Below, piece after piece: positions 44,481 to 53,054 of a stretch of 64,000 nt of DNA. The stretch is from contig JALGVT010000001.1 of the NCBI GenBank assembly GCA_025774555.1, positions 1 to 64,000 on the forward strand. Reading direction: 5' to 3'. A program made the position numbers and the translations under genes. The stretch comes from a candidate division LCP-89 bacterium (GTDB lineage: Bacteria; Electryoneota; B3-LCP). The number at the start of each line of letters is the position of its first letter. The stretch's first letter is position 1. The notes beneath the pieces were generated by a model. The model ran no database searches. It saw only the letters and a program-made list of their open reading frames with translations, and was not told the origin of the DNA.

Positions 44481-45044
44481 ATGGCACGACCGACTAAGTA
44501 CCGACACACACATCCTCTGACCGTGAAAACGCTGATGCGAAAAGGTTGCATCGCAGAAGAGATTGGTGAAGCATTAGGGGTGACCCGAGAGACCATCTAT
44601 CATTGGCGAAAGCAATACCCCGAATTCGATGATGCCTTTCGTGCAGGAAAAATGGAAGCCGACGCAGTCATTGAAGACAGTTTGTATCAGCGCGCCAAAG
44701 GTTTTGAGTATGAAGAAACGAAAACGATAGCTGCGCAAGACAAATCCGGCAAGGCAACTGTTCAGAAGATAGCAAAAGTAAAGAGATACTTAGCACCTGA
44801 TATCAGAGCATGTGAACTCTGGTTACATAACCGTAATCCGAAGGATTGGTCAGGCAGTATGCACCAAGAAATTCGAACTGTAGAGGATGATGCGAACAAG
44901 AAGGAAGATCTGAATATACTGGATCTTGAAATACTTTCAAAGGAAACCTTAGCACTTATCTTAAGAGACATCGAAGATGCTGAAAAAGCAAACGATAAGA
45001 ATGAACTCATAAGAAAATTGAAACCAGACTGTAAACGAGTGTAA
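44481..45044 (+). CDS. Terminase-small-subunit-like DNA-binding protein
   Basis: 187 aa. ARPTKYRHTHPLTVKTLMRKGCIAEEIGEALGVTRETIYHWRKQYPEFDDAFRAGKMEADAVIEDSLYQRAKGFEYEET is the helix-turn-helix plus linker arrangement of small terminase/Nu1-like proteins; RACELWLHNRNPKDW follows near 113. It would recognise packaging (cos/pac) DNA. No large terminase is present, the situation in satellites that borrow a helper phage's packaging motor. Confidence 0.75.
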   Translation: MARPTKYRHTHPLTVKTLMRKGCIAEEIGEALGVTRETIYHWRKQYPEFDDAFRAGKMEADAVIEDSLYQRAKGFEYEETKTIAAQDKSGKATVQKIAKVKRYLAPDIRACELWLHNRNPKDWSGSMHQEIRTVEDDANKKEDLNILDLEILSKETLALILRDIEDAEKANDKNELIRKLKPDCKRV

Positions 45045-45054
45045 TCTACCCGTA

Positions 45055-45387
45055 ATGAAGACTTCACAGACTCCCCCAACACAAACCACCACAGAGAATC
45101 AATCAATGCCTAGAGGTGATTTTGAGGCTAATCAGCAAAAGGACATCAGACAGTTGTTAGAGGATATGCTTGCCGAATTGCGTCGGATAGGCGATAATTC
45201 TACAGAAGTGCGCGAAATCATGACTGTAGAAGAAGCGGCAGTATATCTAAGACTGTCGCCGTTTACCATACGCGACAAAATATCAGCTCGTGAAATACCT
45301 TTCTATAAAGTAGATGGATCAGTCCGCTTCCGAAAATCAAGACTAGATAAGTGGATAAACCGAAATGAGAAACCACTGTCTAACTAA
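45055..45387 (+). CDS. Excisionase-like helix-turn-helix protein
   Basis: 110 aa. The C-terminal half EIMTVEEAAVYLRLSPFTIRDKISAREIPFYKVDGSVRFRKSRLDKWI is the HTH_17/MerR-like excisionase domain. It lies 165 bp before the integrase gene at the right end, the normal xis-int order. It probably controls directionality of recombination at the tRNA-Arg site. Confidence 0.82.
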   Translation: MKTSQTPPTQTTTENQSMPRGDFEANQQKDIRQLLEDMLAELRRIGDNSTEVREIMTVEEAAVYLRLSPFTIRDKISAREIPFYKVDGSVRFRKSRLDKWINRNEKPLSN

Positions 45388-45551
45388 AGAAATCGAAACA
45401 ATACTTGTTGTAATGGCACAAGGTGATAGTTATATTCAATGTTACCCACACTTGGCTACAGCAGCGTTTTGTTCGCTCTTTGACAGAAAGTGGCAGCAGA
45501 AGTGCACGCCACGGTTCGTTCAGTTTATCACAAAACATCGTAGGAGGAAAA

Positions 45552-46580
45552 ATGGCGACGTTGTTTAAACGCTACCATAGAAATAACTCCTACACGTGGT
45601 ATGTTTCCTTCATGGATCAGGGTAAATCCCGCATGAAATCAACGGAGACGAAGAATCTGAAGTTAGCGGAGAAAGTAAGACTGAGGATTGAGGAAGATAT
45701 TATCAGGACCAAAAAAGGACTTGAACCTCTAGAGCAGGTAGAGCCTATAACATTGTCTGAATTTTGTGAGATCTACTTGGCATTTAGACAAAAAATCGGT
45801 AGAGCTGAGAGGACTATACAAACTGACGAATACTCACTGAGAAGACTCTTATACTTCACTGGTGATTGTAGTCTTTTATCCATCACCCAAAAAGTCGCAC
45901 AAGAATACAAAGAATATAAACTTGAAAGAGTAAATAGCACCTCAGCGAGTATCGAGTTAAGAGCAATTCGGGCAGCATTCAATTGGGCAGTTGAAAAGGC
46001 AGGAATTAAATACCTATACTATAATCCCTTTGCCCAGAAACATCTAATCCCCTCAGCGAAAAAGAACGAGTATCCACTGTGCATGTCACCTGAGGAAAAG
46101 CTCCAGTTCCTTGACGCAATAGCTGTACAAGAACATAAAAATCTTTTCATGTTCTATCTTTTAACTGGATGCAGAAGGAGTGAGGCTCTGAAACTCGAAT
46201 GGGCAGATATTAATCTCAAAGAGAGGAGGATAACATTTCGTCATACAAAAACAAAAAGAGATCGAACAATACCAATGAATCTAGAGTTGATGCAGGTCGT
46301 GATTGCACTCGAAAAATCCAAGGCGCGACCTTTCGAATATAGTCCATCCTGGGTCTCACACCTCTTTCGGAAATACCTAAAAAAGTCTGAAATTAAAAAA
46401 GAGTTTCATCTGCACTGTTTGCGACATACATGCGCAAGTGATATGGTGAGGCAGAATATCCACCTCTCTAAAATCGCCAAGCTCTTAGGGCACACCAGCA
46501 CAAAGACAACTGAGATATACACCCATATCGTAGTTGAAGATTTGCGAGAGGCTGTTGACACTCTTTCTTGTGTAGGCTAA
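45552..46580 (+). CDS. int: Tyrosine integrase of the tRNA-Arg element
   Basis: 342 aa from the ATG at 45552, which has AGGAGG 5 nt upstream (tracked start 45423 is too early). N-terminal arm-binding region, core-binding domain about 65-150, catalytic domain about 165-335 with Arg in LTGCRRSEALKLEW, HxxR in HLHCLRHTCAS, His in LLGHTSTKTTE and the Tyr in IYTHI. It sits about 120 bp from the intact tRNA-Arg, so it is the enzyme that inserted the element. Confidence 0.92.
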   Translation: MATLFKRYHRNNSYTWYVSFMDQGKSRMKSTETKNLKLAEKVRLRIEEDIIRTKKGLEPLEQVEPITLSEFCEIYLAFRQKIGRAERTIQTDEYSLRRLLYFTGDCSLLSITQKVAQEYKEYKLERVNSTSASIELRAIRAAFNWAVEKAGIKYLYYNPFAQKHLIPSAKKNEYPLCMSPEEKLQFLDAIAVQEHKNLFMFYLLTGCRRSEALKLEWADINLKERRITFRHTKTKRDRTIPMNLELMQVVIALEKSKARPFEYSPSWVSHLFRKYLKKSEIKKEFHLHCLRHTCASDMVRQNIHLSKIAKLLGHTSTKTTEIYTHIVVEDLREAVDTLSCVG

Positions 46581-46586
46581 TTCCGC

Positions 46587-46604
46587 GCAAGGTTCGTGCA
46601 AGGA
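46587..46604. promoter_or_regulatory. Candidate integrase arm-type sites, right end
   Basis: GCAAGGT then GCAAGGA at 11-bp spacing, plus a nearby TTGCACG. Counterpart of the left-end pair at 24818. Confidence 0.5.
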
Positions 46605-46698
46605 TATTGCACGGTAAATAACCTGAAAATACCTAAAAATGCCCTAATATTACTATCTCCTCCTCTCAAGGAATTTCATAATAATTAGGGTTTTATGC

Positions 46699-46748
46699 TG
46701 TACGCCCGCCGAGACTCGAACTCGGAACCCTCGGCTTAGAAGGCCGAT
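46699..46748. repeat. Right attachment site within tRNA-Arg
   Basis: 50-bp perfect repeat of 24731-24780. It covers the 3' part of the tRNA, including the anticodon loop. Confidence 0.9.
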
Positions 46749-46773
46749 GCTCTATCCATTGAGCTACGAGCGC
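46701..46773 (-). tRNA. tRNA-Arg (anticodon TCT)
   Basis: Minus-strand cloverleaf: acceptor GCGCTCG/CGGGCGT with G-U pairs, D arm GCTC/GAGC, anticodon loop CTTCTAA giving TCT (46738-46740), T arm CCGAG-TTCGAGT-CTCGG. CCA is not encoded. It is the integration target. Confidence 0.95.
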
Positions 46774-46979
46774 ATGGAATTTAAAGTTAAAAGTAAAAAG
46801 GTAAAAGGAAAATGTAATATAGCAGCAGAAACAAAGACATTCCTCTGCGAAAAAGCAGAAAGTTTTACACGAAGAACCATCTTATTTCCCGCCGGATGGT
46901 AATATAACTCGAAAATTGCCGAGAGTCAACTGGAATGTCAATATTAGTTAAACAGAGACTGTCCCATAGCGCGCTTTGT

Positions 46980-48713
46980 TTAAAGCTCCATCAATTCACG
47001 GACATATTTCAGAGGTGGAGAACCGAACGATAATAATGTATCGTGAAACTTCTTGAGATCTATATCTGATCCATGTTTAGCCCCATAAACACGCCTGATA
47101 TCATTGACTTCTACATTTCCGACGAAGTATGTAGATAGCTGAGTCGAGGTCAGGCAGGCGCGGCGCCATTTACCGGCAGCTTCTCCCTCTTCTTGAAATC
47201 CTTCTTCTATCAACAGGCGCATCACTTCGTCTTCCGTCATACCCGCAGTGTGTATCTTTTGATCGATTATGGCATTTATCGCGACTCGCAGGTGCATTTT
47301 CAACTGCTGTATCTTGACTTCAAGCCCGCCGTAGCCGTGTTCCATCATAAGCTGCTCGGCATAAGTAGCCCATCCTTCTAAAAAGGATCCGCTGGCAAAG
47401 ATGGCGCGCACTTTCGTCGGCGCTTCGAAGCTGTTGGCGTGAGAAAGCTGTAGATAATGACCCGGCATCGCCTCGTGAATGGTGAGGTCATGAAGCATGT
47501 AATCATTGTGCTCACGGAATGAAGAGAGTGCACGCTCCTGTGACCAGTCTTTCGGTGTCGGGGAGATTGCGTAATATGTCGTCTGATCTGGTTCCAATGG
47601 TCCCGGCGCATCACAGTAAGCCGTGATGACGCCGCGCTGGAATTCCGGCATTACGATGAGGTTGATCGGATCATCGGGAACAGTAACTAAATCATTAGCG
47701 ATCACAAAATCCCTCGCCTCATCCAGACATTTCTCGGCTACCGCAACGATGGTTTCGTTTGTCGGATGCGAATCAGCTAACTTATCGACCACATATTTTA
47801 TAACTTGTTTTCTCTCCTGCGGACTATCCCCGACAACGGCATCTGGCAGGTAGCTTTTATATAGCACAAGCGCAGTTTCAAACATGACTTCGTGTGTTTT
47901 GATAAGATCGAGTTCTGCGCGCTCGAGGATCTCCTCCATAGAAATATCAGATTCCAAGGTGAACCGCAGCTTTGCTCTGAACTTTTCCTCACCCAGACGG
48001 AAATCGCCTGTTGACCGAGGCAGAAGATCGTTCTCAAGCCAGTTTGTATATTCTTCTAACGCTGCAATCGCAGTTTCTCGAGCCGGTTCGATATCAGCTC
48101 TGATTTCAGGAACTTGTTCAATGAATTCCTCGAGCTTATGGCGTATCAGAGATATGCTCCCTCTACTCTGAAGGATAGCTGTTTCTGTGAATATCTTCGG
48201 GGGATTGATAAGGTTAGACCTGGCTTCATTCAATACGCCTGGCACCTCTAACAGACGTTCTTTTACGCTTATCAGGCGCTCTTCCAGTGGCGCAAAGTCT
48301 CGGACAAGCAGATAGTAGATCGATCCTCCAACTTTATAGAATTGCGGGTTCCACTGCTGTTCTTTTAATACCTCCTGACTGAAGATAGATTCCTCGATGT
48401 TATGACTGAGGATGAAATAATCTATCCGATTGACGTTGCTGAGACGTTCCGGATTCACCTTTTCCAGCAATTCAAGATACTCTTTATCAAGTTCAAGAGC
48501 CGCTTTGAAACCTGCCTCACTGTAATCATTCAGGTGATTATCGTACCGATGGTCGCCGAGCGCGGTGGCAGTCTCCGGAAACATCTGCAGAGATTTCTCA
48601 ATGTATTCACCGGCTAATTTTTCAAATCTCTGATCTTCTGTAGGTGAAACTCCACACGATGCAAGCAGCATGATAGTCGATATGGATAGAAACACTATAA
48701 CCATTATTCTCAT
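46980..48713 (-). CDS. DUF885 family lipoprotein (putative peptidase)
   Basis: 577 aa with lipobox LASC at the end of a signal peptide (cleavage before Cys-20), so anchored in the envelope. HEAMPGHYLQLSHA near 420 is the metal-binding HExxGH-like motif of DUF885 proteins, which are predicted metallopeptidases. It is the only gene on the minus strand besides tRNA-Arg and a doubtful small ORF, next to the right end of the element. Substrate unknown. Confidence 0.88.
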   Translation of the reverse strand: MRIMVIVFLSISTIMLLASCGVSPTEDQRFEKLAGEYIEKSLQMFPETATALGDHRYDNHLNDYSEAGFKAALELDKEYLELLEKVNPERLSNVNRIDYFILSHNIEESIFSQEVLKEQQWNPQFYKVGGSIYYLLVRDFAPLEERLISVKERLLEVPGVLNEARSNLINPPKIFTETAILQSRGSISLIRHKLEEFIEQVPEIRADIEPARETAIAALEEYTNWLENDLLPRSTGDFRLGEEKFRAKLRFTLESDISMEEILERAELDLIKTHEVMFETALVLYKSYLPDAVVGDSPQERKQVIKYVVDKLADSHPTNETIVAVAEKCLDEARDFVIANDLVTVPDDPINLIVMPEFQRGVITAYCDAPGPLEPDQTTYYAISPTPKDWSQERALSSFREHNDYMLHDLTIHEAMPGHYLQLSHANSFEAPTKVRAIFASGSFLEGWATYAEQLMMEHGYGGLEVKIQQLKMHLRVAINAIIDQKIHTAGMTEDEVMRLLIEEGFQEEGEAAGKWRRACLTSTQLSTYFVGNVEVNDIRRVYGAKHGSDIDLKKFHDTLLSFGSPPLKYVRELMEL

Positions 48714-49036
48714 TTTACGACTCCTCTTTAAGGTGACAGTTCTATTCTCATTTCAAGGATTTTACAAGTCTCCCGCATAATATAATCCTAAACCAGTCAA
48801 ACTCAAACTGTATAATACAAATAAAGTCGAGATGAGGGCTTATAAATATTATTAAGACTGAGCGATTAACGCAGGATAGCGCTAAGAAGAAAACAGCCTG
48901 CCACTCGGTGTTAAGATTTCAGCTTAGTTTTCTAATCGCAGATTTCCATTGACATTGACATATAAATTATTTAAATTTATTCATATATAGTTCAGTTTTA
49001 TCACTATGCACCCTCCACCATAAATCGCCATCTGTA
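48714..49036. promoter_or_regulatory. Divergent intergenic region with promoter for the second PAS-sigma54 activator
   Basis: Contains TTGACA (48949-48954), 17 bp, TAAATT (48972-48977); a second TTGACA overlaps at 48955. The rest is featureless. It also must hold the minus-strand promoter for the DUF885 gene, which I could not place. Confidence 0.45.
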
Positions 49037-50764
49037 ATGGACAATTTTAATTGGAAAGATTTTATTGAAGCAGATGGCGTTGCCATCATCAATCCGGATC
49101 TGAGAATTACCTATTTCAGCCCCGCCGCGGAACAGCTTACCGGCTATAAAGCCTGGGAAATAGTTTCTAAGAACTGCTCATTCATATTTCGGAAATGGGA
49201 TGAAATCAAGGATCAAATACAGAACGTTCTCGAAGGCGGAGAACCTCGGTCTGATGACTTAATCGAGATTAATAGAGCTGATGGAAAAATAAAAACTCTC
49301 TATGCTTCTTTAACACCGATTTCACTAAATAACCAGCGAGTCCAAGGGACTCTGGTTGTCTTTCAATCGTTAGAAAAAGTGCTTCCCCTTTATAATTCCC
49401 TGCTGGAAAAAACTGCGGAACTGATCAGTGAGCGTAACAAGTTAGACGCCATTTTCAACAGCAGGTTAGAAGGCACTTTCACCATCGATCAAGAATGCAA
49501 TATTACCTCCTTTAACCGCTCGGCAGAAAAGATAACAGGATACGGCAGAGCAGAAGCCATCGGTCAGAAGTGCTGGGAGATCTTCCGATCTGAATTCTGC
49601 CGTGAAGGCTGCAGGAACGGAGGCGACCAGAGCCCCGCTATGCAGGAAAACAGCGCCAGATTCAAAGAACTGTACATTAACAGAAAAGACAACAGAGAAG
49701 TGTTTCTCCGGGTTACCACAGCTCCTTTATTCGATGCTGAAGGTAAGCATATAGGCGCAGTTGAGACGTTTCAAGACATTACAGAACTGCAAAATCTAAG
49801 TTCGCACCTTAACGACCGGTTTCGTCTCAGCAGCATCATCGGGCAGAGTAAGAGTATGGAGAGAGTTTACCGGATGATTGAGAATGTCAGCAAGAGCAAC
49901 AGCACTGTTCTAATCACCGGTGAAAACGGCACAGGAAAAGAGCTGGTGGCGCGGGCTATTCACCTCAACAGTCACCGGCGTTCGGGTCCATTTACTGCCA
50001 TAAACTGCAGTGGGTTCGCTGAAACTCTGCTGGAGAGCGAGCTTTTTGGACACGAGAAGGGAGCATTCACAGGAGCTTATCAGAGCAAACAGGGCAGGTT
50101 TGAGATGGCACAGGGAGGCACCCTCTTCCTTGACGAAGTCGGCGATATATTGCCCTCTGTGCAGGTGAAATTGCTGCGTGTTCTGGAAACACGCCAGTTC
50201 GAACGAGTAGGTAGCAATAAATCCATCAAGATGGACGTCCGCTTGATAGCCGCCACCAACAAAGACATCGCCAAACTCGTCAAAAAGGAAGAGTTCAGGG
50301 AGGATTTTTACTACAGAATCAACGTCATAAACATTCACCTGCCACCGCTGCGTGAAAGAATAGACGATCTGCCCTTATTGCTTCAAAATCTCATAGAAAA
50401 AAATTCATCGAAATTCAACAAGACCATCTCCAACGTATCGCCTTCAGCTCTGAAGCTTTTAAAAGCATACGATTGGCCCGGCAACATCAGAGAACTCGAA
50501 AACGTCCTCGAACACGCTTTTGTCATGTGTCACGGCGACATGATCGACACAGATCATCTACCGGAAAGATTTCTAAACATACACGTCCCTATCGAAGACG
50601 TAGATGATTCATCAGCGCCTGCAGAACCGCTGAAATACGCCGAAAAAATCATAATCAGTCAGTATCTTGAGAAATATCACGGTCACAGGGGGAAAATAGC
50701 TGAGGCTCTGGGCATTGACAAGACAACCCTCTGGCGAAAAATGAAGAAATACGAACTGCTCTAA
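49037..50764 (+). CDS. Double-PAS sigma-54-dependent activator
   Basis: 575 aa: PAS1 (about 10-110), PAS2 (about 135-245) with the cysteine cluster GQKCWEIFRSEFCREGC, AAA+ domain (Walker A GENGTGKE near 296, GAFTGA near 343, [11 protein letters not shown] near 362) and Fis-type HTH (RGKIAEALGIDKTTLWRKM). No receiver domain. Two dyads and a -24/-12 site follow in the next gap, so it likely activates the flavoenzyme gene downstream. Confidence 0.92.
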   Translation: MDNFNWKDFIEADGVAIINPDLRITYFSPAAEQLTGYKAWEIVSKNCSFIFRKWDEIKDQIQNVLEGGEPRSDDLIEINRADGKIKTLYASLTPISLNNQRVQGTLVVFQSLEKVLPLYNSLLEKTAELISERNKLDAIFNSRLEGTFTIDQECNITSFNRSAEKITGYGRAEAIGQKCWEIFRSEFCREGCRNGGDQSPAMQENSARFKELYINRKDNREVFLRVTTAPLFDAEGKHIGAVETFQDITELQNLSSHLNDRFRLSSIIGQSKSMERVYRMIENVSKSNSTVLITGENGTGKELVARAIHLNSHRRSGPFTAINCSGFAETLLESELFGHEKGAFTGAYQSKQGRFEMAQGGTLFLDEVGDILPSVQVKLLRVLETRQFERVGSNKSIKMDVRLIAATNKDIAKLVKKEEFREDFYYRINVINIHLPPLRERIDDLPLLLQNLIEKNSSKFNKTISNVSPSALKLLKAYDWPGNIRELENVLEHAFVMCHGDMIDTDHLPERFLNIHVPIEDVDDSSAPAEPLKYAEKIIISQYLEKYHGHRGKIAEALGIDKTTLWRKMKKYELL

Positions 50765-50891
50765 AACCACCACGTTAAACAGGTTTCAGCAAACCCTGCC
50801 CTTCTCATTCCATTGTAAAGTGCATCTCATGTAACCATTTCCAACAAAACCAGCCCTAATCCACCTCTCCCTAATCAATCCAGAATCAATG

Positions 50892-50938
50892 ATTGCAATA
50901 TTGCAATTAGCAATTATTTGTGATTGCATGAATGCAAT
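50892..50938. promoter_or_regulatory. Paired dyads, candidate enhancer (UAS) for the OYE gene
   Basis: Perfect palindrome ATTGCAATATTGCAAT (50892-50907) and ATTGCATGAATGCAAT (50923-50938), centres 31 bp apart (about three helical turns), the nearer 74 bp upstream of the -24 element. It shares the TTGCA half-site with the dyads at 15959. Confidence 0.65.
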
Positions 50939-51002
50939 TAATTGTGTGGTTTATAAATATATATATTCAATAATTACTATATATTACAAATACTATCTGC
51001 TA

Positions 51003-51018
51003 TGGCATGCTGTTTGTA
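51003..51018 (+). promoter_or_regulatory. Sigma-54 (-24/-12) promoter of the OYE gene
   Basis: TGGCATG-CTGT-TTGTA against TGGCACG-N4-TTGCW: two mismatches in twelve positions, with correct spacing. It lies about 70 bp before the start codon. Confidence 0.68.
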
Positions 51019-51086
51019 TAAATATGTCAAACTATGAACCCGCATCTCTTTATTGGCTTCAAATATGCTAATTTGTGGAGGACAAA

Positions 51087-53036
51087 ATGTCACTGAAATA
51101 TAAGCGCCTCCTTGAGCCGGGCAGAATCGGCGGCATCGAAATTCCCAACCGCATTATCAAGGCTCCGCAGTCAACCGGTTTAGGTCAAATAGATGGATCC
51201 GTTTCTGAACGTTTGATTAGGCATTATAAGGAGCTTGCAAGAGGGGGTACCGGGTTGATTATTGTGGAGAGCGCTTATGTGGATAAGATTGCCAGCAAAT
51301 CCTCACATTGTCAATTGAGCATTTGTGATAATGAGGACACTCCTGGATTAGCCTGGCTGGCGGAAACGATCAAAGATCAAGGATGCCGCTCCGCTATTCA
51401 GATCGATCACTGCGGCAGACAGAAGTATCTGGGGACGCCTCCTATTAAATCGGCTTCAGCGGTAACCTGGTCCACGCTCTATGAGCGCGTCGGCGCTGAT
51501 GCAATACCTGAACCCCTGACTCTTAATGAAATTGAAGCAATCGTCGCGGCATTCGGCGACGCGGCTTTGCGCGCCAGGACAGCCGGTTTCGATTGTGTTG
51601 AGATCAACGGAGCTCACGGGTATTTGATAACCAATTTCCTGTCTCCGCACACCAATAAACGCGATGACGTCTATGGTGGATCTCTGGATAACCGCATGCG
51701 ATTGCTTATACAGGTATATTCCAGCATCCGTTCAAAGGTTGGACAAGACTTCCCTGTTATAGCGCGGCTAAGCGGGACGGATTACGAACCTGATGGCTTC
51801 GGAATTGATGAAACGGTCGAAGTATCAAAGGTACTTGTATCAAAAGGCATTGATGCAATTCACGTTTCAGGAGGCGATAATAATCAGATGATTCACCAGG
51901 TGAGCCCTATGTCGATCCCTGCTGGACATAACGTGTGGGCTGCCGAAGCATTGAAGAGAGAGAAAGGTATCAATGTCCCCATTATTGCATCCGGATCTAT
52001 CACAACTCCGGAATTGGCTGATGACATACTGTTTTCCAGCAAAGGCGACTTTATAAGTTTAGGAAGACCGCTCTGGGCGGATCAATATTGGGTGAATAAA
52101 ATCAAGAATGGTAATCCAGAGGATATCAGACCCTGCATTCGCTGCAATGAGGGTTGTCTGGAGAGGACTTTTTACAAGTTCAGGTCGGTGGCGTGCAGCG
52201 TTAATCACACTCTTGGACGCGAGGGTGAGATTAACATAACGCCTGCTGTAAAAAAGAAGAAAATCGCGGTTATTGGAGGTGGACCGGCAGGAATGGAAGC
52301 GGCGAGAGTATGCGCTTTGCGAGCACATGACGTTACCCTCTACGAAAAGCGAAAACTTGGTGGATTCTTAAACGAATCCTCAGCGCCCAGATTCAAGTCT
52401 GATCTCAAACCATTTATGAGGTACCAGCAAACTCAAATAAAGAAATTAAAGATCCCAGTTATCGAAAAAGAGGCGACACTTGAAGTTCTCGCTGATTCAG
52501 GGTATGATTCAATAATAATTGCCACAGGCGCCAAACCGATGAAACTGGACGTTCCCGGTATTGATAAATCTTTCGTGTGTGAAGCCGCCAATGTCTTTGC
52601 TGGGAAAGCTAAACTCGGCAAATTGGTTATCGTCATAGGCGGAAACATGATTGGAACGGAAACAGCCTTGTGGCTTGATGCGCAGGACAAGAACGTGGTT
52701 CTCCTGGAAACCTCAGACCAGATCATGGCTGATGGTAACACAACAGACCGAATCGCCCTCGGTGAAAAACTAACTATATCCAATATTCAGGTGCATACCG
52801 ACTCTCAACTCGAGAAGATAACCAATAAAGGCGTTATTGTCGATTGCAAAGGCAATAAGGCGGAATTTCAGTGCGATTCCGTTGTTTTAGCTGTGGGTTA
52901 CACACCTGATACAACGCTGGCTGAGAAGCTTCGAAAAGAGACAGATATTGATATTCACACCGTTGGTAACTGTGTTCGTACCGGGAAAATCTTCGACGCT
53001 ATTCACTCTGCATATAAAACCGCTATAAGTATTTAA
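51087..53036 (+). CDS. OYE/2,4-dienoyl-CoA reductase-type flavoprotein
   Basis: About 649 aa. The N-terminal FMN TIM barrel (1-340) shows NRIIKAPQSTGL, EINGAHGYLITNFLSPHTNKR near 165-185 and SLGRPLWADQ. A 4Fe-4S ligand set CIRCNEGC...ACSVN follows near 347-370, then the FAD/NAD(P)H module (IAVIGGGPAGMEAARVC near 392). It reduces C=C bonds in enones or enoyl-CoA, or acts as an NADH:flavin oxidoreductase. Start is the ATG at 51087 with GGAGG upstream. The sigma-54 promoter and activator before it imply substrate-induced expression. Substrate unknown. Confidence 0.88.
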   Translation: MSLKYKRLLEPGRIGGIEIPNRIIKAPQSTGLGQIDGSVSERLIRHYKELARGGTGLIIVESAYVDKIASKSSHCQLSICDNEDTPGLAWLAETIKDQGCRSAIQIDHCGRQKYLGTPPIKSASAVTWSTLYERVGADAIPEPLTLNEIEAIVAAFGDAALRARTAGFDCVEINGAHGYLITNFLSPHTNKRDDVYGGSLDNRMRLLIQVYSSIRSKVGQDFPVIARLSGTDYEPDGFGIDETVEVSKVLVSKGIDAIHVSGGDNNQMIHQVSPMSIPAGHNVWAAEALKREKGINVPIIASGSITTPELADDILFSSKGDFISLGRPLWADQYWVNKIKNGNPEDIRPCIRCNEGCLERTFYKFRSVACSVNHTLGREGEINITPAVKKKKIAVIGGGPAGMEAARVCALRAHDVTLYEKRKLGGFLNESSAPRFKSDLKPFMRYQQTQIKKLKIPVIEKEATLEVLADSGYDSIIIATGAKPMKLDVPGIDKSFVCEAANVFAGKAKLGKLVIVIGGNMIGTETALWLDAQDKNVVLLETSDQIMADGNTTDRIALGEKLTISNIQVHTDSQLEKITNKGVIVDCKGNKAEFQCDSVVLAVGYTPDTTLAEKLRKETDIDIHTVGNCVRTGKIFDAIHSAYKTAISI

Positions 53037-53054
53037 TCCGAAGCTGGAAAAAAG

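Larger units (their letters stand above)
24731..46748. mobile_element. About 22-kb satellite-like integrative element in tRNA-Arg(TCT)
   Basis: A perfect 50-bp direct repeat (24731-24780 and 46699-46748) marks its ends. The right copy is part of an intact tRNA-Arg gene; the left copy is only the tRNA 3' portion. A tyrosine integrase and excisionase lie at the right end. Related GCAAGGT pairs with 11-bp spacing occur inside both ends. Contents: cargo (25.2-35.9 kb), a second integrase, Prim-Pol/DUF3987 replication protein, DUF488, phage methyltransferase-like, ParB-like and terminase-small-like proteins. No capsid, portal or large-terminase gene is present. Confidence 0.85.
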
